Shown piece by piece: positions 26,901-34,602 of a stretch of DNA of 64,000 nt (its first letter is position 1; each line of letters begins with the position of its first letter). The DNA is from Streptosporangium roseum DSM 43021 (GTDB lineage Bacteria; Actinomycetota; Actinomycetes; Streptosporangiales; Streptosporangiaceae): NCBI RefSeq assembly GCF_000024865.1, contig NC_013595.1, forward strand, positions 868,001-932,000, read 5' to 3'. Below the pieces are notes generated by a model. The model saw only the letters and a list, made by a program, of their open reading frames with translations. It ran no database searches and was not told the origin of the DNA. A program made the translations under genes and the position numbers.

Positions 26901-27133
26901 TCGAGCGCAACCCCGGCTCCACCGGGGCGGCGATCGAGTCGGTCCAGGTGGAGATGTCCATCGACGACGGGGCGAAGTGGCGTCGTATCCCGATCGTCCG
27001 CACCGGCTCGGGCTGGACCGCCGCGCTGCCGAACCCGCGCACGCCCGGATTCGTCTCCCTCCGCGCGGTGGTGACCGACACGGCGGGCACCGGCCTGACC
27101 CAGACGATCACTCGCGCCTACGCCGTCGGCTGA
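23945..27133 (+). CDS. Secreted S8 subtilisin-like serine protease, large multidomain
   Basis: A 1062-residue secreted protease. A signal peptide (MSLGKSFLAAAMAGTIVG...APAQ) is followed by a propeptide-like region and the S8 domain: Asp212 in VLDSGYDPGH, His244 in HGHGTHVAS, Ser410 in GTSMAAPHVAG. About 600 residues of beta-rich, Ig-like C-terminal domains follow (SGDAPVSLDLTVEG..., then a segment ending TQTITRAY). ATG 23945 is chosen for its clean signal peptide; ATG 23897, in a duplicated segment, would add 16 residues. The gene follows an ECF sigma/membrane protein pair. The physiological substrate is unknown. Confidence 0.92.
   Translation: MSLGKSFLAAAMAGTIVGITPAPAPAQTPQPPSPPADGVTLITGDRVVVTGHGHRVEPGPGRQEVGFTSQVREKHLYVIPSDAQPLVAQGVLDRRLFDVTQLLQWRYGDAEIRDIPLITRSDAGPAPALRGAQGTRRLAGLGMTTLRLPKSDAARAWKEMTGGGRTPAAGTTKIWLDGRRSFSLDRSTEQIGATEAWKQGMTGEGVTVAVLDSGYDPGHPDLKGVVAQERNFSEEPDIRDNHGHGTHVASTVAGNGEKYRGVAPGARLAIGKVGDRFGASESAILAGMEWASLEVKAKVVNFSMGAPDQPEIDPVEQAVNTLSAETGTLFVVAAGNDGGRRPVSSPASADAALAVGAVDRQDRVAGFSSTGPRVGDHAVKPDLTAPGVAIVAAAAEGTADGAHVEMSGTSMAAPHVAGAAAILAQRHPGWTGQQLKAALVGSAAPSSGATPFQQGTGRVDVVRALKQQVVAQTAGTWAVFPWDGPDGRKKTGTVTYTNSGDAPVSLDLTVEGEVLELGTRRLDVPAGGQASVTLSIDASGKAPGDYAGTITATSGDSVIRTLAGAYVEPESYDVTIAAIGKQGQPVDPWSAEIYDAKTGAVTEPFFRNGMATVRLPKGDWDLYTWIAERIDGKLNVTAANSPLKVDGGSRRLTVDARQGKATKVTLDDPTATPRRGFDLGMAHGAWNSWSSTNMDANTELFVVPVHRPGLTYTLRTTWLSKDVSPSPYVYDLVDRRTDGVPENPVYDARQKDLAKVSATYRASGVAALGTPMAGLQVGGFLGSFLAPLVGDIPLPGTLIHYRTPGLTYESGLQVGTSLTFDGGKLMKRGQTSEVWNTAVTGPSFLLPGGSRTGDKLTFSAVGLFTDGGPGRTGSDTAATGTATLARDGKVLAKADIADCEVYRREGCELHADLPAGSGAYTLTASMRRQVPHSTLSTGVESVWRFRSATTAKGLPLPLTAVRYSPAGLDESNRAKPGSVTRLPLWIERNPGSTGAAIESVQVEMSIDDGAKWRRIPIVRTGSGWTAALPNPRTPGFVSLRAVVTDTAGTGLTQTITRAYAVG

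Positions 27134-27282
27134 CCGACGACTACGTCACGCTCCCCCGGGTCCGGTGCCCTTTCGGACCGAATCTGGGGGCAGTACTGTT
27201 CGAGACAGAGCGGCTCGGCCGGGACCCCGTCGAACTGACCGGCACCGCGCACGCCGGTCCGCCACCCCGTCACGGACCTCGC

Positions 27283-27846
27283 CGCCGCTCTGGCTCCATT
27301 GCCGACGGCTCCATCTACCGCGCCGACCTGCGCACCGGACGCGGCGCGATCATCATCCGCGGACCCGGCACACCGTCTCTCGGAATGAGGACCGACCCGC
27401 ACGGACGGCTGTTCGTGGCGGGCGGCACGGGCGGTGACGCGTGCGTCGTCGACACCCGCACCGGCCGGGTGCTGGCCTACTACCGGCTGGCCACCGGCCC
27501 GGCGTTCGTCAACGACGTCATCCTCACCCAGGGCGCCGCGTGGTTCACCGACTCCACCAACCCGGTGCTCTACAAGCTGCCGCTGCGCGACGGACAGCTG
27601 CTGCACGGCCGGACGCTGTTCGCGGTGGAGAACGGGGTCCAGAACAAGCGCAGCGCCCTGGCCGTCCTGCGGCTGAACGCGGCGGGGACCGACGGCCGCG
27701 TCGTGCGGCGGGTGCGTGATGCCCGGTTCGACGTACCGGCGACCGTGGCCGCCTTCGGGCCCCGGTTGTACCTCCCCAACGCCCGCTTCACCACCAGCCC
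27801 GACCCTCACCATCACGTACACCGCCGTCGCCATCCCCCGCCCCTGA
27283..27846 (+). pseudogene. SMP-30-like beta-propeller remnant
   Basis: A frame with no suitable start reads ADGSIYRADLRTGRG, RLFVAGGTGGDACVVDTRTGRVLAYYRL, FVNDVILTQGAAWFTDSTNPVLYKLP and then PRLYLPNARF. These are repeats of the secreted SMP-30-like propeller family often annotated as gluconolactonase or superoxide dismutase. The N-terminal blade and signal peptide are missing, and a block between YKLP and FAVENG appears deleted. It is probably a decayed gene that followed the subtilase. Confidence 0.6.

Positions 27847-28055
27847 GCGGCGGTCGAGAGCGGTGGCCAACGTCGGGCGATCATCTCGATCTCCACCCGG
27901 GCGCCCAGCGGCAGCACGGACGCCGCACGCGTCGTTGGTGATCCTCTCCGTAAGGATGGTCTGGGCGGGCGAGTGAGTCGAGCGCGCCTGCCTCGTGATG
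28001 AATGTGATGTGTTTCCGAGAGGGCGAAACTCGCCGTTCGGGCCCTGAGCCGTTGC

Positions 28056-28415
28056 TCAGGTGGGCCAGATGCGGAGGAAGCGCAGACCGGTGCGCAATCG
28101 CCCGCCGTCACGCCGGTCAAGTATGAGGCGGTCCGGGCTCCAGCGTCCGCGAACGACGACAGCCTCGTCTCGGAAGTGACTTCGTGTGGTGAAGGAGATG
28201 CAGCCTTCGGAGAAGTCGTAGCGCGCAAGGTGGATGCCATTGAGCGGTGCCGGTGCTTCAGGGTGGAGCCATGTCGCGATGGCCTGACCTTCGGCCGGCC
28301 CCGGAGCGGGTTTCACCAGCACGTCAAGCACGACGCCGTCGGGATAGAACCGAAATACCTGTTCTCCGGCCGCGTAGATCCCGTATGGGGATGTCTGGCC
28401 TCCTCTTCGCGCCAT
28056..28415 (-). CDS. Small conserved-looking protein of unknown function
   Basis: A 119-residue basic protein predicted to be mainly beta strand, with blocks YGIYAAGEQVFRFYPDG, LARYDFSEGCISFTTRSHFRDEAVVVRG and a Trp-rich end (LRIWPT). 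Composition and third-base GC look like a true gene, but the ribosome site is weak. I do not recognise the family. It sits near the right end of the first island, just before an integrase remnant. Confidence 0.5.
   Translation of the reverse strand: MARRGGQTSPYGIYAAGEQVFRFYPDGVVLDVLVKPAPGPAEGQAIATWLHPEAPAPLNGIHLARYDFSEGCISFTTRSHFRDEAVVVRGRWSPDRLILDRRDGGRLRTGLRFLRIWPT

Positions 28416-28578
28416 GCCATGAGAATAGTGATCCCGGGTTGGCGGTCACTTCGAGCCATGCGCAGTCCCGGCGCTGATTCACCTGCACACCGAGGAAGAG
28501 CGGGACAAGATGATCGCCGACAGCATGGGCAGGCTCGCCGAGGAGGCTCCACGGAAGAACGAAGATCAGGAGAGACCG

Positions 28579-28584
28579 GGCACG
28579..28584. promoter_or_regulatory. Single GGCACG on the integrase side (arm site)
   Basis: GGCACG followed by GAAGATCGAAA, exactly 78 bp left of att copy 2. 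The same element and spacing occur at 33767 and 37137. Confidence 0.55.

Positions 28585-28614
28585 GAAGATCGAAACGAGC
28601 CCTGGAAAGAACGG

Positions 28615-28650
28615 AAGCCAGGTCGAGGAATCATCCCTGACCTGGCTTTT
28615..28650 (+). terminator. Hairpin terminator between integrase remnant and att copy 2
   Basis: AAGCCAGGTC pairs with GACCTGGCTT around a 14-base loop and is followed by TTT. Related hairpins precede copies 3, 4 and 5 and the intact tRNA. Confidence 0.75.

Positions 28651-28656
28651 CCAGCT

Positions 28657-28701
28657 TGGAGCGGGTGACGGGAATCGAACCCGCGCTGTCAGCTTGGGAA
28701 G
28657..28701 (-). repeat. tRNA-Gly 3' att copy 2
   Basis: Forty-five bases identical to the tRNA 3' part, from TGGAGCGGG to GGGAAG. 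Left flank is integrase remnant plus terminator. Confidence 0.93.

Positions 28702-28795
28702 TCTCTAGCGCACATGGTTGCTGAGCTGGGAAGATGCTGACCTGCGGGGGGGGCGGGTTGAGTGACCGTGACTCCCCCTGATCCCCCTCCTGGCG

Positions 28796-28812
28796 GGCAC
28801 GCAACGGGCACG
28796..28812. promoter_or_regulatory. Paired GGCACG repeats after att copy 2
   Basis: GGCACG at 28796 and 28807, 11 bp apart and 139 bp from the start of the copy, the same distance as at copy 1. Confidence 0.6.

Positions 28813-28951
28813 GGGTCATGCGCCAGCGTGATCGGTGAAGTCTCCACGTGCTATGACGATGGCCTACCAGGACGGCAAACCGCCACGCAGGCGAATCCCC
28901 CTGACCTCAACTCCGTACAGGCCTAGCAGACGGCGGCGGGGCCAACTATCG

Positions 28952-28980
28952 CCTCAGCTGGGCCAATGGCTCAGCTGAGG
28952..28980. 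other. 9-bp inverted repeat before toxin-antitoxin pair 1
   Basis: CCTCAGCTG and CAGCTGAGG separated by 11 bases. It lies in the roughly 390-bp space between the att copy and the toxin gene, which otherwise shows no gene. It could be a hairpin or a binding site. Confidence 0.45.

Positions 28981-29075
28981 GCGTAGCGGCTGATCTGGGA
29001 CGGCAACCAGGATCGAGGAGTGGACGCGAGGTCAGGCCTGGTGCTCATCTCTGCCGCGGGTTACCATCGAGTGCA

Positions 29076-29093
29076 TATACTATTGATGGTATG
29076..29093 (+). promoter_or_regulatory. Leaderless promoter and operator of toxin-antitoxin pair 1
   Basis: A TATACT -10 box (29076-29081) ends nine bases before the toxin ATG (29091), so the message should be leaderless. ATAC-N8-GTAT (29077-29092) is an inverted repeat spanning the -10 and the start, a natural autoregulation site for the HTH antitoxin. 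Confidence 0.6.

Positions 29094-29462
29094 TCTCGGT
29101 GGGAGATCGACCTGGAGCCGGAGGTGGAGTCTTGGCTGGACGGACTTTCCTTTCCGCTCTATCAGCGGGTCATGCGGAACGTAGACGACTACCTCGTCAC
29201 TGGTGGCATCCCTGATGGGGATCACGTGAAGAAGCTGAAGGATGCCGAAGGTGTGCACGAGTTGCGTGTTGCTCTCGACCGCACGACCTGGCGATTGACC
29301 TTCTGGAAGCCATCCAACAGGGTGATCGTGATCCTGACGGTCTTCCGCAAGACACAGGATGGGACGCAGCCCGCCGACATCGACCGAGCGATCGCTGTCA
29401 AGAAGCGGTGTGAGGCAGAGCACGACCTAACCACTACGCACGTGTTCGAGAGGAGCGCATGA
29091..29462 (+). CDS. Type II toxin, RelE/HigB (Gp49) family
   Basis: A 123-residue protein of the phage Gp49-like/HigB family. The conserved pattern is visible: EVESWLDGL near the start, VKKLKDAEGVHELRVAL, TWRLTFW, and VILTVFRKTQ with the basic residues expected for ribosome-dependent mRNA cleavage. 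The gene precedes its antitoxin, the usual HigBA order, and the stop overlaps the antitoxin start. It has a leaderless start. It is the cargo of the 1.3-kb segment between att copies 2 and 3. A close relative lies at 38499. Confidence 0.88.
   Translation: MSRWEIDLEPEVESWLDGLSFPLYQRVMRNVDDYLVTGGIPDGDHVKKLKDAEGVHELRVALDRTTWRLTFWKPSNRVIVILTVFRKTQDGTQPADIDRAIAVKKRCEAEHDLTTTHVFERSA

Positions 29463-29815
29463 TGGGTCACAGTCGTTGGGAAACCTACAAGGCGAAGCGT
29501 CTGCGCGAGATGGAAGCGGATGCGCAGCCCCACTCCGAATACGAGCAGGCGGGCCGTGACCTGGAGCTTGGAGACCAGTTGCGTGAGATCCGTAAGCGCC
29601 GAGGCTTGTCTCAGAAGGTCGTAGCGGAGCGCTCCGGGATGTCCCAGCCCGCTCTGTCTCGCATCGAGGGCGGTGGTGGCATTCCGGATATAGCGACACT
29701 GCTGCGCCTCGGTGCGGCAATGGGGGTTCGGTTCCGCGTCGAGCTCGTCGTCGATGACGACACCACTGAAATCGAGCCTCTAACGGTGCATCACCGACAG
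29801 CTCACGAACGCATAA
29459..29815 (+). CDS. Antitoxin, XRE-family HTH (HigA-like)
   Basis: A 118-residue protein with a Cro/CI helix-turn-helix: LREIRKRRGLSQKVVAERSGMSQPALSRIEGG, then IATLLRLGAAMGVRFRVELV. The N-terminal extension (about 40 charged residues) is likely the toxin-wrapping part. ATG 29459 overlaps the toxin stop (ATGA); ATG 29462 follows directly. It should neutralise the toxin and repress the promoter at 29076. Confidence 0.88.
   Translation: MMGHSRWETYKAKRLREMEADAQPHSEYEQAGRDLELGDQLREIRKRRGLSQKVVAERSGMSQPALSRIEGGGGIPDIATLLRLGAAMGVRFRVELVVDDDTTEIEPLTVHHRQLTNA

Positions 29816-29929
29816 GCCGCAGGCGGCCACTTCGAGGCTCGGTCTGTAAGCTTTCGCTGCTCCTTCCGCAGTAGCGGTCTTCAGCCGCGGCAGCCTTGCT
29901 CGAGGGTTGTCGGCGCCAGGGGAAAGAGG

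Positions 29930-29968
29930 AAAGGCCCAGCTCCAGATCACGTTCTTGAGCTGGGCTTT
29930..29968 (+). terminator. Hairpin terminator before att copy 3
   Basis: AAAGGCCCAGCTC pairs with GAGCTGGGCTTT (one bulged base) and is followed by GTTGTT. It occupies the same place relative to the core as the terminators at the other junctions, although no integrase end remains. Confidence 0.75.

Positions 29969-29975
29969 GTTGTTA

Positions 29976-30017
29976 GAGCGGGTGACGGGAATCGAACCCG
30001 CGCTGTCAGCTCGGGAA
29976..30017 (-). repeat. tRNA-Gly 3' att copy 3
   Basis: Forty-two bases matching the tRNA 3' part with one mismatch in the anticodon stem (CTCGGG for CTTGGG). The right flank closely resembles those of copies 1 and 6. 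Confidence 0.9.

Positions 30018-30123
30018 TCATCTACTGACCTTGCTGCTCTGAGCTGGGAAAACAGGGGTGCAGGTCAGAGCGGGTCGAGTCCCCGTGATTCCCCGTGAGT
30101 GACCGTGGTTCCCCGCCTGTTCT

Positions 30124-30140
30124 GGCACGCATCTGGCACG
30124..30140. promoter_or_regulatory. Paired GGCACG repeats after att copy 3
   Basis: GGCACG at 30124 and 30135, 11 bp apart and 150 bp from the core start, the same distance as at copy 6. Confidence 0.6.

Positions 30141-30189
30141 CGATCAAGCTTCGGATGATGTGCGAACGCGCGTACTTCTCCCGCTGGAC

Positions 30190-30291
30190 CTTCCCGTCTG
30201 CCTCGTTCCACCCCGGAGGGGCAACAGCCCGGGGACAGAGGATCAAGGCCGTCTTCGCGTGTACGTCAGCCCGTAGACATTCCTCGATCAT
30190..30291. repeat. 102-bp att-associated repeat, copy A
   Basis: This stretch is repeated at 35829-35930 with 97 of 102 bases identical by eye. 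It contains a CCCCGG/CCGGGG hairpin. On the minus strand both copies keep an open frame beginning MIEE that reads ADVHAKTAL and PRAVAPPGW. Confidence 0.8.

Positions 30292-30493
30292 GGTTGCGGT
30301 CCCGCGCAACTGCGAGCAGGAGATCTGGGCATGAGCCCGCCTCGCCGGAGAAGCACCCCAACCTGGCGATATACCTGAAACTCGAACGACAGCAAACGGG
30401 GGATCAAACCCTCATCAAGGGAACAATGGGGGCCGCGCACGCGTACCTTCGTGCTGACCGTTCGACATAAACACGCGCGAAGGAGCCCGTCAG

Positions 30494-31165
30494 GTGACCA
30501 GCACGCTGACCTTGCAAGCACTGCGGCGACTGAGGACCACCCCTGGCGGGCAGCTCGACTGCCGGATCAGCTTCTCCGACGGACCGGGAACTTCGCGGCC
30601 GGTCGCTTATGTGGAACGCGAGGTGCTGCCCGACGGCATATCCGCCTACCTCGCGGCCCGGAAGAGCGGAGCCCGCTCCTTCGTCCTGTGGGCGGACGAG
30701 CATCGCCAGGCGCGGGTCGCCACCCTGGTCACCGTCTCCACGGGCAGCGGGCGGGCACAGTTCAAGGTGCTCGGCCCGCACGGCGAACCGCTCGGTATGT
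30801 TCACGCGCGACAAGGCGTTCAGCCAGGGACTGCGCACACGCTGGACGGTGAGCCGCGCAGGCAGCCCCGACGCGGTGGGATACAAGGGCCGGCTGTTCTG
30901 GTGGTGCGTGTGGTGGCTCTGCTCGCCCCTGCTGCCGCTCATCCTCGTGGCCGCCCTGTTCGGCGGCGGCGGCGACTTCCCGCGCGGCCCACGCCGCATC
31001 AAGTGGCGCTCCGGCGGACAGGTCCCGCTTGAGTTCAAGTCGTCCGGGGACACGGTACGTCTGTACGCACCGGAGCTGGACTGGCGGCTCGGAGCCGCCC
31101 TCGTGGCCCTGATCCCCTCCTTCGACAGCTGGATCGGCGACCCCTGGGACAGCAGGAAGGACTGA
30494..31165 (+). CDS. Membrane-anchored protein of unknown function
   Basis: A 223-residue protein. The first 130 residues look like a soluble, beta-rich domain (DCRISFSDG, VAYVEREVLPDG, FKVLGPHGEPLG, reminiscent of tubby-like LURP folds but not securely so). A membrane segment (LFWWCVWWLCSPLLPLILVAALFG) follows, then a shorter C-terminal part ending with a conserved-looking LDWRLGAALVALIPSFDSW. 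GTG 30494 has AGGAG eight bases upstream. It is cargo of the segment between att copies 3 and 4. Confidence 0.6.
   Translation: MTSTLTLQALRRLRTTPGGQLDCRISFSDGPGTSRPVAYVEREVLPDGISAYLAARKSGARSFVLWADEHRQARVATLVTVSTGSGRAQFKVLGPHGEPLGMFTRDKAFSQGLRTRWTVSRAGSPDAVGYKGRLFWWCVWWLCSPLLPLILVAALFGGGGDFPRGPRRIKWRSGGQVPLEFKSSGDTVRLYAPELDWRLGAALVALIPSFDSWIGDPWDSRKD

Positions 31166-31501
31166 CGGGCAGGCGGCGCGCCCGTGATGCGGCGGCGGGA
31201 GGCGCGGAGGCCGCGTGAGCAGGATCTCGGCGAAGGGCTGGCCCGGGAATCGTGCGCCGGCGGAGGGTATCCTGCACCACGGGGTGCTCGCCGCCCCCCG
31301 TGTGCATGTGTTTCGTCAGGATGTCGGCGATCTCCTCGCCGGGGTGGCGGCTGTCGAGAAGGTCGCGGATGTCCTCCCGCGTGAACACCTTCTCCCCCTT
31401 GCTGCCCGGATCGCCACACGCCGAACCTCTACACGCCGAACCTCTACACGCCACGGCCGACCCTGCGGTACGAGGTCCACGCGGGCTGGTACAAATACGG
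31501 C
31166..31501. other. Intergenic region with a coding-like minus-strand fragment and a short repeat
   Basis: No complete gene. On the minus strand a stretch near 31300-31400 reads GEKVFTREDIRDLLDSRHPG followed by EEIADILTK, which looks protein-like but is embedded in a low-quality frame; it may be a gene fragment. A 15-bp sequence (ACGCCGAACCTCTAC) is tandemly repeated near 31425-31455. Confidence 0.35.

Positions 31502-31798
31502 ATGAGCGAACTCGTCGGCTATCCCCCACAGCCGAACGTGCGGCCGGCCCGGCGGGTCTACAGTCGGAGGTACCGTGTGTGGGCCCACGTGCTCCTGTGG
31601 ACGCCGATCGCGATCACGGTGGTCGGTGTCATCATCGGCCTGGGGCTGTTCGCGGCCGCTGATGCCGACCCGACGCACAGTTCGTCCGGGCTAGGCTATC
31701 TCGGCATCGTCGTGTGGGGCGGCCTCGCGGTCCTGTCGCCGGTCCTGCTCGGGTCGTTCATTGCCGGGCTGGTCATGCTGATCCGCGCGCGCAGCTGA
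31502..31798 (+). CDS. Small membrane protein, two transmembrane helices
   Basis: A 98-residue protein with a basic N-terminal tail, then two hydrophobic helices (AHVLLWTPIAITVVGVIIGL and IVVWGGLAVLSPVLLGSFIA) and a short basic end. ATG 31502 is the likely start. No family is recognised; it is cargo in the same segment as the membrane protein at 30494. Confidence 0.55.
   Translation: MSELVGYPPQPNVRPARRVYSRRYRVWAHVLLWTPIAITVVGVIIGLGLFAAADADPTHSSSGLGYLGIVVWGGLAVLSPVLLGSFIAGLVMLIRARS

Positions 31799-31951
31799 GG
31801 TCGCGGCGGGACGCGGCCCGCCTCGACATGCTCCAGGCCGGTCGCCTGGACGATGTCGTGGCCACGCCGGCGGTCGACGGTCACCGTCTCGGCGGAAATA
31901 CTGAACCGATACTTCACCAGCTCGAAGAGCCGATCGGTGAAGGCGGGCAGG

Positions 31952-32494
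31952 TCATCCTGCCCTGAGGTCCGGCCGTGGCCGGCCGTTGTGACGCAGCCGG
32001 AGCCGACGCCGGGGGTGCGAGCGCAGCACCGGGTGGAGGTTCCAGCCCTGCTCCGAGGAGACGCGCAGGGCGTAACCGGCGCCGACGCCCCGGAAGTAGT
32101 GTGCGCCGAGTTCCAGGTCGCGGTAGTACTCGCGACGGTACTGGGAGGTCTCCACGCGTCGGTTCTGCTTCTCGATGCGCCGGTCCACGCGCGCTTGGTA
32201 GTACGCCGTGTCGCCCTCCCGCACCAGCGCCACCGGGGTCACGCACCAGAGCGGGACGAACGGTATCTGGCCCAATGTGGCGTCCAGCATTCGTATCGCG
32301 CCGTTCTCGGCACGCGGCACCATGTCGACGATCAGCTGGGCCACCGGCGCTACGCAGTGGAAGCAGATCGCGAGGACGACCCACACCACCCACCACAGCG
32401 GCAGGAACACCAGGGTCAGGGGGAGAAGCAGCAGCCAGCGCAGTGCCGCCGGGCGGACGGGAAGCGGCCCCCAGGTCGGGTCGTCGTAGTCATG
31952..32494 (-). CDS. Membrane-associated protein of unknown function
   Basis: A 180-residue protein. A Pro-rich N-terminus (DDPTWGPLPVRPAA) leads into a long hydrophobic hairpin (LLLLPLTLVFLPLWWVVWVV, then LAICFHCVAP), then a charged region with paired basic residues (DRRIEKQNRRVETSQYRREYYRD). 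The end is Arg-rich. GTG 32494 is favoured because GAGAGGAAG lies upstream. The family is unknown; the N-terminal hairpin recalls small proteins carried by phages and integrative elements. Confidence 0.5.
   Translation of the reverse strand, partial: HDYDDPTWGPLPVRPAALRWLLLLPLTLVFLPLWWVVWVVLAICFHCVAPVAQLIVDMVPRAENGAIRMLDATLGQIPFVPLWCVTPVALVREGDTAYYQARVDRRIEKQNRRVETSQYRREYYRDLELGAHYFRGVGAGYALRVSSEQGWNLHPVLRSHPRRRLRLRHNGRPRPDLRAG

Positions 32495-32742
32495 CACGGA
32501 CGGTGTCTTCCTCTCGGGTTCGCCATCGCTCGACGGTGCGCCCGTGAGCCTACGCCGAGTGCCGACCGACCCGCACGAAGCGGCGGGCCGTGCCGGCCCC
32601 GGCATCAGCGAGGGTCCGGCCGGTGTCTCTCACCATGACCGAACACCGAGATCGGAAAGGTCGAAGAACAAGGGTCGGTATGGCGGTGACGGTCCACTGG
32701 TTCAGACCGTGTCTCGTTTGGTGATCAGTCGTTAGACCGGTT

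Positions 32743-33535
32743 GTGACGACGTTCTTGGACCGGCTGGTTCCTGATGAACTGTGGGAGTTGTTCCAGCGGG
32801 TGGTCCCCCCGTCGCGACACGGCCCCAGGGAGGCGGCCGGCGGCGAGCGGATGGCTGCCTGATTCTGGCGGCGATCGTGTTCGTGGCACCACCGGCTGCA
32901 CCTGGCGGCAGCTCCCGCCGGTCTTCGGGGCCTCCTGGCAGACCGTGCACCGCCGCTTCACTGAGTGGAGCGGCGCGCGGGTGTGGGCCAAGCTGCACCG
33001 GATCTTGCTGGACGAACTCGGCTCGCGCGGGGAGTTGGACTGGGCGCGGTGTGCGATCGACTCGGTCAGCGTGCGCGCCATGAAAGGGCAGATCTGACAG
33101 GTCCGAATCCTGTAGATCGAGGCAAGAAGGGGTCGAAGATCCATATCATCACCGACCGGACCGGCCTCCCCATCTCGGTCGTGATCAGCGCCGTCAACAC
33201 CCACGACAGCAAGGCGTTGGAACCGCTCGTGCGTGGCACCCCGCCGATCCGTTCCCGGCGCGGGCCACGTCGTCGCCGTCCGGCCAAGCTGCACGGCGAC
33301 AAGGGGTATGACTACCCGCACCTGCGCGTGTTCCTGCGCGGACGTGGAATCGTCCCACGCATCGCCCGGCGCGGCATCGAGTCCAGCCAGCGACTCGGCC
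33401 GGCACCGCTGGGTGGTCGAGCGAACGCGCCGACACTCGCCGATTACACCGCCGCTACGAACGCCGGGCCGATCACTTCGCTTCCTTCGTCGCTCTCGCAG
33501 TGGCTCTCATCTGCTACCGCAGACTCGCCAAATGA
32743..33535 (+). pseudogene. IS5-family transposase, frameshifted
   Basis: Pieces of one IS5/IS427-type transposase appear in three frames: LVPDELWELFQRVVPPSR, then TGCTWRQLPPVFGASWQTVH with AIDSVSVRAMKG, then DLTGPNPVDRGKKGSKIHII, LHGDKGYDYPHLR and GRHRWVVERT, and finally RRYERRADHFASFVALAVAL with ICYRRLAK. The DDE catalytic pieces (IDS, DRxG, RWVVER) can be seen, but at least three frameshifts and a small deletion separate them. I could not define terminal inverted repeats. It is a dead insertion in the segment between att copies 3 and 4. Confidence 0.85.

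Positions 33536-33559
33536 GTCACGCTCTTAGCTGCGCGTCGC

Positions 33560-33635
33560 GCGCGAGAACGGCCCCCAGGCCGCACGCGCAGCGTGCGGGC
33601 GGGCGCGGGCCGCGTGGCGGCGCGGAGCGCCGCCC
33560..33635. repeat. Twin-hairpin REP-like element, copy 1
   Basis: CCGCACGC-GCA-GCGTGCGG (33580-33598) and GGCGGCGC-GGA-GCGCCGCC (33616-33634) form two perfect hairpins, after a shared lead CGCGAGA...CCCCCAGGCCGCA. A related element is at 36382. It directly abuts the broken integrase end at 33636. Confidence 0.7.

Positions 33636-33764
33636 TTGACCAGGCGGGCCGCGCTGATCTATCTGCACACCGAGAACGGGCGGGATCAGATGATCGCCGA
33701 CGGCATGGGAAAGCTCGCCGAAGCCGCTCTCAAGAAAGAAGATCCATCGGCATCGGACACGTAA
33636..33764 (+). pseudogene. Tyrosine integrase C-terminal remnant (2)
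   Basis: Forty-two residues beginning LTRRAALIYLHTENGRDQMI and ending DPSASDT, with a normal stop. The Tyr in ALIYLHT corresponds to the catalytic nucleophile of phage-type integrases. All upstream integrase sequence is gone, cut at the twin-hairpin element. Stop, GGCACG, terminator and att core follow in the usual order. Confidence 0.82.

Positions 33765-33766
33765 CG

Positions 33767-33772
33767 GGCACG
33767..33772. promoter_or_regulatory. Single GGCACG on the integrase side
   Basis: GGCACG followed by GAAGATCGAAA, 78 bp left of the core start at 33845. Confidence 0.55.

Positions 33773-33800
33773 GAAGATCGAAAGCGCTCCGGAAACAACT

Positions 33801-33838
33801 AAGGCCCCGGTCCGGATTTACATCCTGACCTGGGCCTT
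33801..33838 (+). terminator. Hairpin terminator before att copy 4
   Basis: AAGGCCCCGGTC pairs with GACCTGGGCCTT (one mismatch) around a 14-base loop. Confidence 0.75.

Positions 33839-33840
33839 GA

Positions 33841-33889
33841 AGCGTGGAGCGGGTGACGGGAATCGAACCCGCGCTGTCAGCTTGGGAAG
33841..33889 (-). repeat. tRNA-Gly 3' att copy 4
   Basis: Forty-nine bases identical to 39261-39309, including four bases beyond the CCA end of the tRNA. It is the longest identical copy. Confidence 0.94.

Positions 33890-33978
33890 TGCATCGAGTA
33901 TGGCTGGTAGGGCTGCTGGCCTGGGCTTTGGGCCGGTCGCGAGTGACCGCGGTCGACCCCTCGTTACCCCCCCTTAAT

Positions 33979-33995
33979 GGCACGCTAATGGCACG
33979..33995. promoter_or_regulatory. Paired GGCACG repeats after att copy 4
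   Basis: TAATGGCACGCTAATGGCACG: GGCACG at 33979 and 33990, 11 bp apart, inside an 11-bp direct repeat. Confidence 0.65.

Positions 33996-34020
33996 ATGAT
34001 CAACAGATGAGGTGCTGCGG

Positions 34021-34602
34021 ATGGCGTTTACCTACGCCGATGTTGCCTGGCTGGCCGAAGATGACGAGCTGGGCGATCTGTGGTGTCTGACCTTCGTGCG
34101 TGGAGTCAGCGAGGTGCAGGCGCTTCGCCGACTGGGTGCCGACCAGGAGAGCATCCGGCCACTCACCTATGACGAGTTGATAGACGATGGCCTCTTTCCT
34201 GAGACGGTGCTTGCGGGGAGAGTGGGCGACTGGACGGTGCTCATCGAGGAAAGCGGGTGGACGTGCACGGAAGCCGACAAGGCACAGGCCCTCTCGGCCG
34301 GGACCGTGGCCGTGGCGGTGCTGCGGCACGACTACGCATCCGACGACTTCGTCTACGCGGTGGACGGGGAGTTGGTCACGCACTTCAATCCCAAGATTCC
34401 CCAATGGCGGCACGGGAGTGATCCCGATCGGCTCAACGATCTGATGAGGCAGGCGGGCCTTGATCCCGACGACGTACCCGGAGCCGGTGCTGAGGCACCG
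34501 TCGTCCGCGTCCGGAGCACTTCTCCTCGCAGCCCGGTTGACCGGCGTGGTGCTGACCCCGGAGATCGTCAAAGGGCTGCTCATGAGTGGCGTCGTTGGCT
34601 GA
34021..34602 (+). CDS. DUF6461 domain-containing protein
   Basis: A 193-residue protein with the DUF6461 pattern: YADVAWLAEDDELGDLWCLTFVRGVS, then EVQALRRLGAD, WTVLIEESGW and VAVLRHDYASDDFVYAVDGELVTHFNP. The family is common in actinobacteria and has no assigned function. ATG 34021 lies 26 bp after the arm repeats, so the gene is att-proximal cargo. GTG 34012 is a possible alternative start. No partner gene is adjacent. Confidence 0.72.
   Translation: MAFTYADVAWLAEDDELGDLWCLTFVRGVSEVQALRRLGADQESIRPLTYDELIDDGLFPETVLAGRVGDWTVLIEESGWTCTEADKAQALSAGTVAVAVLRHDYASDDFVYAVDGELVTHFNPKIPQWRHGSDPDRLNDLMRQAGLDPDDVPGAGAEAPSSASGALLLAARLTGVVLTPEIVKGLLMSGVVG

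Larger units (their letters stand above)
28471..28668 (+). pseudogene. Tyrosine integrase C-terminal remnant (1)
   Basis: The frame reads ALIHLHTEEERDKMIADSMG and continues LAEEAPRKNED, matching the end of actinomycete integrases after the catalytic tyrosine. Compared with the remnant at 33636, Tyr is replaced by His (ALIYLHT becomes ALIHLHT) and the normal stop is lost, so the frame runs to the TGA inside the att core. Everything upstream of this end is missing. Confidence 0.78.

Noticed and set aside
28631..28819. Minus-strand frame with SQADSAGSIPVTRS
   Set aside because: It is the tRNA 3' copy read in another frame. The same applies to minus-strand frames with LTARVRFPSPAP at 20572, 37188 and 38731.
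31035..31529. Minus-strand frame containing GEKVFTREDIRDLLDSRHPG
   Set aside because: Only about 40 residues look like a protein; both ends are Arg/Ser/Pro-rich and overlap the membrane protein gene. Kept only as a possible fragment.
32704..33540. Defined terminal inverted repeats for the IS5 element
   Set aside because: I looked on both sides of the transposase remnant and found no convincing matching ends, so the element boundaries are left undefined.
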